DNA from: Chromera velia
Lineage: Eukaryota > Sar > Chromeraceae
Length of the DNA: 29,719 bases
Assembly: GCA_018398765.1 (NCBI GenBank)
Contig: JAHBMJ010005744.1
Location: 5,904-35,622, forward strand
Direction: 5' to 3'
Under the pieces are notes generated by a model that was not told the DNA's origin, did not search any database, and worked only from the letters and a program-made list of their open reading frames with translations. The translations under genes were made by a program, and so were the position numbers. Positions 21,370-29,719 of the stretch are shown here, one piece after another; within the stretch, counting starts at the first letter, position 1, and every line of letters begins with the position of its first letter.

Positions 21370-21925
21370 TTAAATTAGTTCTAATAAAATATCTAGTAAC
21401 ACATACACACTAATATAAATTATATACTTTGTATGTAAAATTCTATTGGCAGTCGACTTGTCAATTCTCAAAGGCTCTCTATCTACCTCTATCTCAGCCT
21501 CTACCCCCTCTTCACACTGCAGCGATCACACCAGTCTTCTCGTAAAAAAAAAATATGTGCTTTGCGTTCTCTGCGATTGTAGGCTTCCCATCTATCCAGG
21601 CAAGACGGACCTAGGGAATGAACCACAGAACCTTGCCGAATTTGGCAAAGTGCGCGGCAATGGCGCCTTCATCAGAGCCATTAATCAGCTGGTCCCCGCC
21701 TACAAAATACATAACCCCGTCCTTATAGAATGTATCCCACCCCTCCTCGAGGGTCTCGGCTGTATCCTTAAGGAGGGTCTGCATATCGTCGTCCTCCGAT
21801 TTTTTGTTCTCCTCATCCTCGTCTCCTTCTTTCTCGTCCTCCTCATCTTCATCTTTTTCATCAGATGCGCAAGACCATTCATCCTCGCTCTCAAAGGCTT
21901 CGTCCGAGGAGCCCTCAAATTTCAT
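21370..21925 (-). CDS. Candidate small acidic protein, one or two exons
   Basis: I do not recognise a family. From ATG 21925 the frame gives an Asp/Glu/Ser-dense N-terminal half (SSDEAFESEDEW, then DEKDEDEEDEKEGDEDEENK), followed by a better-mixed segment: MQTLLKDTAETLEEGWDTF and KDGVMYFVGGDQLINGSDEG. Unspliced, it stops at 21611 (104 residues). Splicing GGCAAG|GTTCTG (exon 1 to 21632) to CTGCAG|TGTGAAGAG (exon 2 from 21516) keeps the frame and adds another acidic stretch, CEEGVEAEIEVDREPLRID, with a stop at 21370. This exon is richer in GC than the AT-rich DNA around it. Against it: a 210-codon frame lies antisense to it, and acidic strings can come from TTC/TCC simple repeats. It may be a real gene, a gene fragment or repeat-derived. 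Confidence 0.35.
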
Positions 21926-22614
21926 TTTGAAAATAACTTTTATAACATTAGTTTACATATATTATATACATACATACATACATACATTCTTGATAAACAG
22001 AATTTAATATATGTATTTATGTATAAACCACTGGCACGCCTAGAATTAGACTATAAAAATAATTATACTAATGTTTAGAGGTAGCCTGAGGTTTAGAGAG
22101 AAAAATGTTTAACTAGATATTCAATTAAGTTATCAAACTGAAGTGATCAATAAAATTATCGGATTCATTCATAGTAGCAGTTTTTTTTTTAATTGAATTG
22201 AAGCAGTTAAAGCCGGTGAGCACACCATTTGGGCTGTGGTCAACTGCGGGGCATGACATACATTGTTTGTTTTCTTTAAATCTATTCAAGACGCGCGAGT
22301 AGAATTATAATTCAAAAATTTATATTTTTGTTTCCAATTATTCATATATGATATACATAATGACTAGCATAATGAATTAGTCAGAATTTTTTGCTCTTTT
22401 GCTAGTTTTTGCTAGGCTGGTAAGTAATGTAGTCTGCTGGATCGAAAGTCAACTTGGTAAAAGTTTACCTACGACTTAAAATATGAAGACTGCTATTTGC
22501 ATGGGAATCTGTTTTAAGTTTCAGTGAGGACTAGACTGAGGATTATGACTCGGAAATGGAAGTGGGAATGCTTTGTGACTCGTGGGCGGAGCCGGACACT
22601 CATTATGCTCTAGA
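21926..22614. other. AT-rich spacer
   Basis: No gene seen. It contains a short ATAC microsatellite (about 21967-21987), A/T runs and scattered stops in all frames. The 3' untranslated region of the minus-strand gene that ends at 22615 should start here. Confidence 0.6.
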
Positions 22615-25600
22615 TTATGCTTCAGGATTTGGGCTTTGTCCGAATCGAGCAAGAGCAGTTTGAATCGTCTTCTCGACTGTCAAACCATTCCTCAACTCTT
22701 CTTTCCCCACACTGTCGGACAGAATGAGGCAAAGCGTGTGGGCATGTTTCCAAAGATCTCTTCCACACAAATCCTCTACACGTTCACTCTCTTCCCGATC
22801 CTTCCCGAGGGCTTTCTGAGAGAAGAGGAGAGACTTCCCACGATTCAAGAATGCATCACAAACAGTCAGGTCATGCAATTGCGAATTTGCCTGTGTGTAA
22901 AGAAACATGTCCAGAGCGGCGTCCCCAAGAAAACCCATGACTGACCCCTTTTTCCCCACAGGGCCCTCCCAGGCCCCGCGGGGCCGGGACGACTTGCTAC
23001 TATAGGTGGACGCTGGCGGTTTCTCTGTCGAAAAATCCTGCCCCATCTCTCTCAACATTTGCTCCACGGCCCGGGTCATTTCTCGACTTTCGACAGTGAC
23101 CGTCTCTTTTTGCTGCTTTGACTGCGTTGATTCCTGCGGAGAAACATCTGCCAGAGATTTTCGTTTCAGACCGTCTGGAGCAGCTCCAACTTCTGCAGGT
23201 TAAGAGACGTCAGAGAGATACTCTTGGACCAGCTCACTCACCGTCTCTCCGCTCCTCACTCGCCGCCTTCCGATTATGTTTCTCAAAACGGAAGACAGAG
23301 AAGGATGGTGAGGAGAGACCGTTCTAACACACTGATCAACGACGTGTCGGAAAAGCCGTTTATCACAAAATGCTGGTGTTGACAAAATTTGATTGGACAG
23401 CCGGTCAAGATCCCCGCTCGAAACGTGTTTGTTCTCCACGACGGCCTGCAGACTGACATAAAGTCTGACGGCAGCACGAGCACCAAATGACGGCTCGCGT
23501 CCGAGAACAGATTGAGTTGGGGGCGGCAGAGGCTTCTGTGCAGGGATGGACGGCTTTTGCTTCTTTTCTTTCTGCGCAGAGGGGGGCGGAGTTGGGGGCG
23601 GCAGAGGCTTCTGTGCCGGGATGGACGGCTTTTGCCTCTTTTCTTTCTGCGCAGAGGGGGGCGGAGTTGGGGGCGGCAGAGGCTTCTGTGCAGGGATGGA
23701 CGGCTTTTGCTTCTTTTCTTTCTGCGCAGAGGGGGGCGGAGTTGGGGGCGGCAGAGGCTTCTCGGCATTGGCGGATGTCCTGTTCCTCTGTGCATCTGGA
23801 AGTCTTACAGATGACAGCATCGGAATGGATGTGACGGGAGCAGAAGCAACAACCGGAAACCCTGGGGAATCAAACAACAGACATACTTCATCAAACAGAT
23901 ACACTTCAAACTTCCTTCTGTCTTCTGCAAGATGCACGCCCAAAAATTTGCATCCCTCAAACTCATCCCCATAATTTTTGCTCATCCGTCTACCGTCAGA
24001 GAACTGCAGATACACGCACTTGAAGGACTGCAAGAAATGGTTCAGACCCCAAGTTCCGTCCACAAAATCCTGGCGCCAGGCCTCCTGCTCGTCCGTCGGA
24101 AGCGACTCAATGAACCCCTCCCCGAAGGCCTCCGAAAAACTCGGAGGCTGCGAGAAATCCTCCCATCTCTCTGTTCTCAAGCCAATGAGGACTTGCTCCA
24201 TCTGGGCAGAGAAAGGCGGCTCAAAGGTTCCCTCTACCTCAATCACTCCTTCCAAGACTTGATGACACAGGCGGACAACTTGCTTTCCTACCCCAACAAA
24301 ACGTAGGGAAGACTCCACACGGCTAGACTGTATAAGCGGGAAAAGGGAGAGACTGCCCTTGACATTGGAGTCCGTATATGGTGGCATGAAAAAAAGCCCT
24401 GCCCAGACCTTCTCGAACTGAGATAATTCTTCTCTGTACTCCTCCCCGAGGAGGTCCCCGATAGTGTCCGATGTAACTTCCTCCACATCAGCGACACCGT
24501 CTCGGGTTTCTGTGTCCAGCTCTTCTTCAGCCTGCAGCCACAAAATCAGAATGGGCAGGGATTCAGTACATTTGTGAAGGCTGCGCATGCGGGCAAGAAC
24601 TCGTGAAGGCTGAAAACGGATATGATGGGTCAGGAGATAGTCTCACTCACTGCACACATCCCAGGTTCGTGAAACAAAGAGGGAGGACGGAGAAAGAGCT
24701 AGAGAGAGCAGCAAAAAATAAACGAGAAAGGCTCAGAGCCTGAAAGGTAAAAGGATTCTGAAGAGGAGGTACAACATGGTACAGGTCGGAAGGAAGTGCA
24801 ACTTCATTCTGCCTACAAAGAGCGGAAGGGGACATGGTTAGCACAGCATACACGGAGACAACAGCAGAAAGACATGGAAATGGAAGAGTGGGGGGAAGGA
24901 TCCCAAGTCGTTTCATCTGGGGAGGGAGAAAAGAAGGCAGGGCTTGGAAGACGGAAGAAAAATTGCAAGGTCGGGAGAGAATTCGCGTAACAAGGAGTGG
25001 AGAGAGCGAGAATGATGGTGAAAAATGAAAGAAGCGGCGAAAGAGACAATAAGAGACATAAATAAACTGTCTCACCTCCTTGTCAGAGAGCACATTCATT
25101 GCCCCTTTGCCACCGTATCGCTCTACACCTGCAACGTTGGAGATGCCGTCCGATTCCGAATCAGGCAACCTGACTGCCCTTCCAAACTGAGCCACTAAGT
25201 CGGCAAGCTCGGCCTCTGAGGAAGGCGTTCGCTGGAGTCTCAGCAGAGTTTGCCATCTTTCTACGACATTCCCCAGCTGCTCCACTTGACCTCTTTCCAT
25301 GTTCACTGGTTTTTTCAAATCTCTATGGCTATCTGGACGGCTCTTGAAAAACTCTTTGCCTGCTCCTGCAAGGTAAGCAAAAGAGGAAACAATAGAACTT
25401 TTGTCAGGGAAGGAGGAATTTGAACCGCACTTGCCAAAATGCTCACAAAGTGCAATCAGCCCCTCAGACCGGTCGGAGCTCTGAAGACTTCCAAAAGAAA
25501 CAGGGAAGCCTCCTCTGTTGTTCAGGTTCCTCAGGGTAGTTACGGCAAGGGGCAACGCGCTTGTGCGCACCAGTGATTCACCGGGTGCAGGAAGCACTTC

Positions 25601-26581
25601 AGCATCACGGCAATTTCGAAATTCCCAATCATCATCCCGTGGCGTTGGAAATTGACCACACACTCTATACACCAGATCCCCCCCTGTTCCTTCCTCCGTA
25701 CCAGACAGAAAAAACTTCTCGCCGAAACAGTCCCGAAAATTGACCGTTCCATCGCTGTACCTCACATACACAATCTCCAAAAAGTGCTCAGGCGACCCTG
25801 GGTCCCCATCTTCCTTTTCTCTCACACCAATCACAACACGCTGTTTGATTGACCTTACGTCACCGCCGGGGCTGAACCCATTCACCTCTACGACCCCGCC
25901 CAAATTCAAACACTTGACTATCCCGCCCGGTTTGTTCATCAACGCAAAGGCCCGCAACCCTCTCCAAAATTTTCTCTGAGTGGCTTGCCTTTCCGCTCCC
26001 TTTCTCTGATGTGCAACGACCATCCAACGCCTGAACTCTGCGTTCAAAAATCTGAACTGACCTTCCTGCAAAGGGGAATACTTCGATATTAGTTCCTGTG
26101 CATTCTTACACAACCTTTTCACCTCCTTCCTCAACTTCTTCTTTGTGGAGCTTCTGCTTTTGGGGCGCACAACTCCCTTGAGAATTTCGAAGCTATGTCT
26201 AATTGCTGTGCCCCTCTGAGCTCCTGGAGCAAAATCCCTGCACAACCTGTTGTGGAACTCCTGTTCCTCCTCGCAAAGTCCGCGGTAAACATCTTTACAG
26301 TCTTCTTTTTCCATAAACTTCCCACCTGAAAGCAGGTGTCTCACTGTCGTCCCGTCCTTCCTCTTCCCCGACGTAGCACCACTAAACGATCCGGACGACC
26401 CAGCACGGGAACGTCTCACAACTTGTGCCCGCCCACATAAAAACGCGGTCTCTTGACCTCCGACACCCAAGAGTGTCTCTCCCGTAACTTTCGTCTCCCG
26501 TCTACCTGTCCGTCTCTGTTCGCATGCAACATGAAATACAGAAGAATGGACGAGGCAGAGAAAAGTCAAATACCACCTCAT
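22615..26581 (-). CDS. Large orphan protein with predicted signal peptide, three exons
   Basis: I do not recognise this protein and assign no function. Exon 1 is 26581-25076, exon 2 24531-23238, exon 3 23192-22615, giving 1,125 residues. The start ATG has an A-rich context and opens a likely signal peptide (MRWYLTFLCLVHSSVFHVAC), suggesting secretion or entry to an organelle via the secretory route. Residues 140-210 are basic and helical-looking. A motif of the form VYxx[YF]SDG followed by G[ED][KE]F occurs at about 271-290 and again at about 675-692, hinting at a duplicated domain. A Pro-rich segment at about 760-840 is built from three 25-residue repeats (KPLPPPTPPPSAQKEKKQK and on). Intron 1 (24532-25075) is a normal GT-AG intron in phase 0. 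Intron 2 is only 45 nt. If unspliced, the frame stops at 23200; if the donor 4 nt upstream is used, it ends in KLELLQTV. Coding is supported by long frames that connect in phase and by the high density of structured residues. Confidence 0.7.
23193..23241 (-). other. Minute intron with overlapping alternative donors
   Basis: On the minus strand the sequence ACG|GTGA|GTGAGC offers two donors 4 nt apart (GTGAGT from 23241, GTGAGC from 23237), sharing the acceptor TTAACCTGCAG that ends at 23193. Intron length is 49 or 45 nt. Only the 45-nt version keeps the downstream 191-codon frame open; the 49-nt version ends after eight further codons. Confidence 0.6.
23514..23762. repeat. 75-bp coding minisatellite, about 3.3 copies
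   Basis: Units start with GCAGAGGCTTCTG at 23526, 23601 and 23676, with a partial fourth unit at 23751. Copies differ at single sites (for example GCAGG against GCCGG, and one Lys-to-Arg change). The 75-bp period keeps the frame, so each unit adds 25 residues of a Pro-rich and Lys-rich repeat to the minus-strand protein. Plus-strand frames over it are mirror images, not genes. Confidence 0.95.
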
Positions 26582-27116
26582 TTTTGCGTGACGAGAAGGG
26601 CGCCCTCCAAAGCACGCCCTTTGCTAAGAGATCCTCCTCATTTCAGTTGTACGCATGAGTTTGAATCAAGGACTCATGCGGTTGAACGGATGCAGTCTAC
26701 CAGCAAAATCTCCGCGACCAAAAACTGCATGCTCTTGCACGCTCACAGAGAATGTGCCCAATCGAACAACAACCGCGTGATTTGAGCCATCGATTTCACC
26801 GGTAGAAATATGGTGTGAATATATCAAGAAAAGTGAGACCATTCTGTGAATCATTGACATTCATTGTTCGAATGACGGAGTCAGATGGACCAGTGACAGC
26901 CGTTTCGTCGATCTCCATATAATCATTGTCGCACTGCGGGTCCGAGTTAACGAAACTTTCATCTGGGCGAGTCGTTCACGCGTATTTGAGAGCAAAAATC
27001 AGTGGGTCGGACTGACTCGATCAAAACGTATGTGGCCTTGATCAAAACGTACGTATGTGATTTGCAATTACAAAAAACACTGACGGCGATTGGGAGTAAA
27101 TGGAAAACCTAGTGGA
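26582..27116. other. Upstream flank of the orphan gene
   Basis: No gene seen. The first 250 bp should hold the promoter and leader of the minus-strand gene that starts at 26581. A short direct repeat, GATCAAAACGTA(C/T)GT, occurs around 27020-27055. Composition turns AT-rich from about 26800. Confidence 0.5.
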
Positions 27117-27545
27117 GAACCTATACCAAGTGTAACTCAATTTGGCAAACCTATACAGCCAATTACGTTTGCGATTGTAAATGTAAAAAAAAAATTATCA
27201 CCGTGAAAACAGTTTTAATTTTGAAACTTGCAACATGTTTCTAATAATATTTGCAAAGTCTGTACAAATTTTCAAGTTCGTACGCACGACCGATTACGTT
27301 TGCAAAAAATATGAAAATTCAAAGTCGGACGGCCCCGGAAAACGAATCTCGACTTTGAATTTTCATATTTTTTGTAAACGTAATCGGTGGCGCGTACGAA
27401 CTTGAAAATTTGCACAAACTTTACGAATATTATCAGAAACATATCGTAAGTCTCAAAAGACTGTTTGCACGATAAAAACATTTTTTATATTTACAATCAC
27501 AATCGTAATCGTGCCAGATTGAGTTGCGCTTGGTATAAGTTTTGA
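27117..27545. mobile_element. Foldback (MITE-like) element with ~200-bp inverted arms
   Basis: The left arm, about 27117-27327, and the right arm, 27350-27545, are imperfect reverse complements joined by a 22-nt loop (27328-27349). Matching is best next to the loop: about 60 bp ending in ATGAAAATTCAAAGTCG mirrors CGACTTTGAATTTTCAT with few changes. The outer match includes CTATACCAAG against CTTGGTATAAG. There is no coding capacity. I could not identify a convincing target duplication. A foldback transposon is the simplest reading; a locus for a long hairpin RNA is an alternative. Confidence 0.75.
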
Positions 27546-27914
27546 AACTAAAAAAAAAATAGAAAATTTTCTCTTGAACGACATGCCAACAATACAAAAA
27601 AAAACAGAGTTAAATGATACCGTAAATTTTGGGAGTACAAAACTGCCAGTAGTAGTAGTAGATCTAAATGACCACGAATTTAAATTAAATGCTCATGACA
27701 ACTTTATATAAAATTGTAAAGCTAATTTATATATAACTATTATAATGTGTGAAAGAGGTTTCAAAGAGCAGACCTGATTCAGTATAATTCAGTAAAACAG
27801 AAGGGAAAACCTAGGGGAAAACGGCAATCCAAACCGTTCAAGATGATAGAGACTGAGAATGAAATGAAACATTAGAAGTAATTAGAAACATAGAAGTATA
27901 TGTATGAACTAATA

Positions 27915-27922
27915 TGAACAAA
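27915..27922. repeat. Left 8-bp target-site duplication (TGAACAAA)
   Basis: TGAACAAA directly precedes the CAGGGTT terminus at 27923 and recurs exactly at 28898-28905 after the other terminus. Confidence 0.9.
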
Positions 27923-28897
27923 CAGGGTTACCGATTTTTTCGGCGGTAGACAAGCTTCATTACCGGTAACCGGTAATTACCGGCAGAGTTTGCTGGCAGT
28001 TGGCAAAGACTTGGTAGAATTTTAATAGTCACTAACACTTTTTAATAACCTAAGTCCTAAGTTATAGGTCAATCAATCAATCACTTAAAGCTAGACTTAA
28101 GGTTAATTCAAAAAGTTAATGCGTCATCTGTAGGGACAGCTATGCGGCCAGTGTGCTTGAAGATAATGCAGGTCGAAGCGATGGGTCCTGTCTTGCACTT
28201 GGCGTCCAAAAACAGAGAACCGCTGGCCGCAATGACCACAGCTGGCCCAGACAGATGCACCCGCACGATTCCAACAACGGAAAGAGTCCGCCTCAAACTT
28301 TGGGCGGTCCGCCTCAAAGTTTGGGGTGGAGATTTGCCATCTGCAAGCAAGCAGACATGAAAGAATCATAAGTAAATAAGCGAACAGAAACAGGGAAAGC
28401 AAGTATGTGAACGAAAGGCGGTTAGGCGTTTGTAGAGATAGGGAAGGCAAGTATGTGAACGAAAGGCAATTGGGTTTATGTGTGAGCAGTCTGTCAGAGC
28501 AGACAGAGATAGGGGAGGGGCCCGGCCTCTGACTCCGGATATACAGAGAAGCAGAACAGTGAGAGATGAAACAAAGTCAAAAAAGAGAGTAGTTGTTGGA
28601 CAGACGCTATCATAGAGCTGTTAGAACTTTTTGCTACTAATAAGGGTGAAGCAGTTAAAAATTTATATTTTTTAAATATATTTTTTATTTTTTTTTATGT
28701 GTGAATAGGCTTTTCAAATGCCAATAAACACTTAAAAACATGTTTTTGAAAGTTGGCGCCGCAGGCGAAATTTTTTTTTTGAGACCTTAATTTTTATCAT
28801 TTTTTTTGTCAGTAAAAGGAAGGCAGACTGAGGCTATTACCGGTTACCGGCAATTGCCGGTAGACTAGACCTGTTACCGACCAGAAAAGCAACCCTG
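27923..28897. mobile_element. Non-autonomous hAT-type DNA transposon, 975 bp
   Basis: The element begins CAGGGTTACC and ends, on the other strand, CAGGGTTGCT, with an exact 8-bp direct duplication outside both ends; 8-bp duplications and CAGGG-type termini are hallmarks of the hAT superfamily. Inside each end lies an array of CCGGTAA/TTACCGG words (27961-27986 and 28836-28862) in inverted orientation, resembling subterminal transposase-binding repeats. The interior has no frame long enough for a hAT transposase, so it must have been moved by an enzyme encoded elsewhere. It holds a near-tandem GTCCGCCTCAAA pair (28288-28327), a 26-bp word repeated 48 bp apart (28393 and 28441), and an A/T-rich stretch at about 28650-28830. 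Confidence 0.88.
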
Positions 28898-28905
28898 TGA
28901 ACAAA
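28898..28905. repeat. Right 8-bp target-site duplication (TGAACAAA)
   Basis: Exact copy of the 8 bp at 27915-27922, directly after the CAACCCTG terminus of the transposon. Confidence 0.9.
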
Positions 28906-29634
28906 AACATGGAAAAAGACTAGCCATGGAACTTTTGATGGAACTGACGGAGCACTTCAAGAATTTCTGCCTAGATTTCTGCGTACTACACTCTGTACTA
29001 CTGTCACTACTTTGCTAGTATACGTTCTGCAGCCGAACTTAGAGCCGAACTGAAAACCAATTTATATGCGAACTTATACACGAGAGTATACACGTCGGAG
29101 CTAGCGTCTGAAGCATCAGTGACTCTCACCGGCCTCTCCAATGCTTCTGCTTGCGAGACTTTTTTCTCCCCGGCATATGGGGCCACTTCTGTCTTGTGTC
29201 TTCATAGAGCACTAGGGCTGCATGCACACACGGAACGAAGAAGACTAGTGTTCAAAGCAAGGACCAAAGTGCAGAACTGATCGCACCACGGAAGACAGCG
29301 GGAGAAAGGCACAGAAGTTGAGCATGGATGATTGAGCAAATGAACGAGAAGCAAAAGAGGCAACGAGAGAAAGGAGAAACAAGCTTCCTCATATTTCTGT
29401 TTGGTTCTTTTTCTTTGCTGCTTCATTCGCATGACGTCACAAAGACGGCAAGGCAGAAAGGAATCACCAAAATGGACATCACCGACTGACAGCGGCCCTG
29501 GCTCTTCGGACACACACGCACGCGAGGTCCGGCGAGGTCAGACAGACAGACAGACTCTCTCTCTCATACACGCACACAAGCGCACACGTACATACGCTTT
29601 CTCTCTCTCCCAGGCTCGTCCTTTCACTCAGACG
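28906..29634. other. Gene-poor right flank
   Basis: No gene I can defend. A minus-strand frame at 29513-29202 starts MSEEPGPLSVGDVHFGDSF and then turns into Leu-rich low complexity. It could be a first exon of a gene reading leftwards, but no partner exon is visible. Confidence 0.45.
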
Positions 29635-29638
29635 CACG

Positions 29639-29675
<37 letters not shown>

Positions 29676-29719
29676 ACACACACACACGCGCGCGCGCGCG
29701 CGCACGAACGCACCCCCCC
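29540..29719. repeat. GACA, CT, CA and CG simple repeats at the window end
   Basis: GACA units and a CT run (about 29537-29566) are followed by a CA run of about 50 bp (29639-29686), a CG run (29687-29702) and a final C-run. Such sequence commonly breaks assemblies, which fits this being a contig end. Confidence 0.9.

Noticed and set aside
21446-22078. 210-codon plus-strand frame
   Set aside because: Largely antisense to the acidic frame; hydrophobic Phe/Leu/Val runs are what an Asp/Glu-rich frame gives in reverse.
23514-23762. Regularly spaced repeat taken as a CRISPR array
   Set aside because: The whole 75-bp unit is repeated with no unique spacers, it is coding, and the genome is eukaryotic.
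23487-23974. Plus-strand frames of 100-142 codons across the minisatellite
   Set aside because: The 75-bp repeat keeps every frame open; the minus-strand frame connects in phase to long non-repetitive coding sequence and is the real one.
28108-28350. 80-codon minus-strand frame inside the hAT element as a transposase remnant
   Set aside because: Too short and without any residues I can link to the hAT catalytic core or dimerisation domain.

Overview
The window is nuclear DNA from an intron-rich eukaryote. Genes on both strands are split by GT-AG introns, the proteins carry long low-complexity insertions, and introns and spacers are full of simple repeats. I infer an alveolate, most likely a chromerid alga such as Chromera velia, from the mixed base composition, the much enlarged housekeeping proteins and repeated TGCATGC-type words. 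The sequence alone does not prove the lineage. Both window ends run into simple sequence (C-runs on the left; CA, CG and C tracts on the right), as at the ends of an assembled contig.

Layout from left to right. (1) Positions 1-1904, minus strand: an unidentified multi-exon gene whose 3' end lies off the window. One of its introns lies in an exact 56-bp tandem duplication. (2) Positions 1929-5069: an AT-richer spacer with no gene I can defend. (3) Positions 5070-7742, minus strand: TAF7, a TFIID subunit, in three exons. (4) Positions 7743-8605: a spacer that must hold the start regions of two divergent genes, with a GC-rich block of short tandem repeats. (5) Positions 8606-20383, plus strand: HIRA, the histone H3.3 chaperone, which I model as 16 exons and 1,895 codons before the stop. 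(6) Positions 20384-22614: an AT-rich spacer holding one doubtful acidic small gene on the minus strand. (7) Positions 22615-26581, minus strand: a large predicted secreted or organelle-directed orphan protein of about 1,125 residues with a 75-bp coding minisatellite, a 45-nt intron with two overlapping donors, and a motif that occurs twice. (8) Positions 26582-29719: an AT-rich, gene-poor tail holding a ~420-bp foldback element and a 975-bp non-autonomous hAT-type transposon bounded by a perfect 8-bp target duplication.

The central pair makes biological sense. TAF7 (initiation by RNA polymerase II) and HIRA (replication-independent nucleosome assembly in transcribed chromatin) are transcribed away from each other out of one 863-bp spacer, so they may be co-regulated. 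The two outer minus-strand genes look lineage-specific and I assign them no function.

All splice sites were read by eye from conserved protein sequence, reading-frame continuity and GT/AG signals. HIRA exon 5/6 and exon 11/12 junctions and the 5' half of the leftmost gene are the least certain parts.
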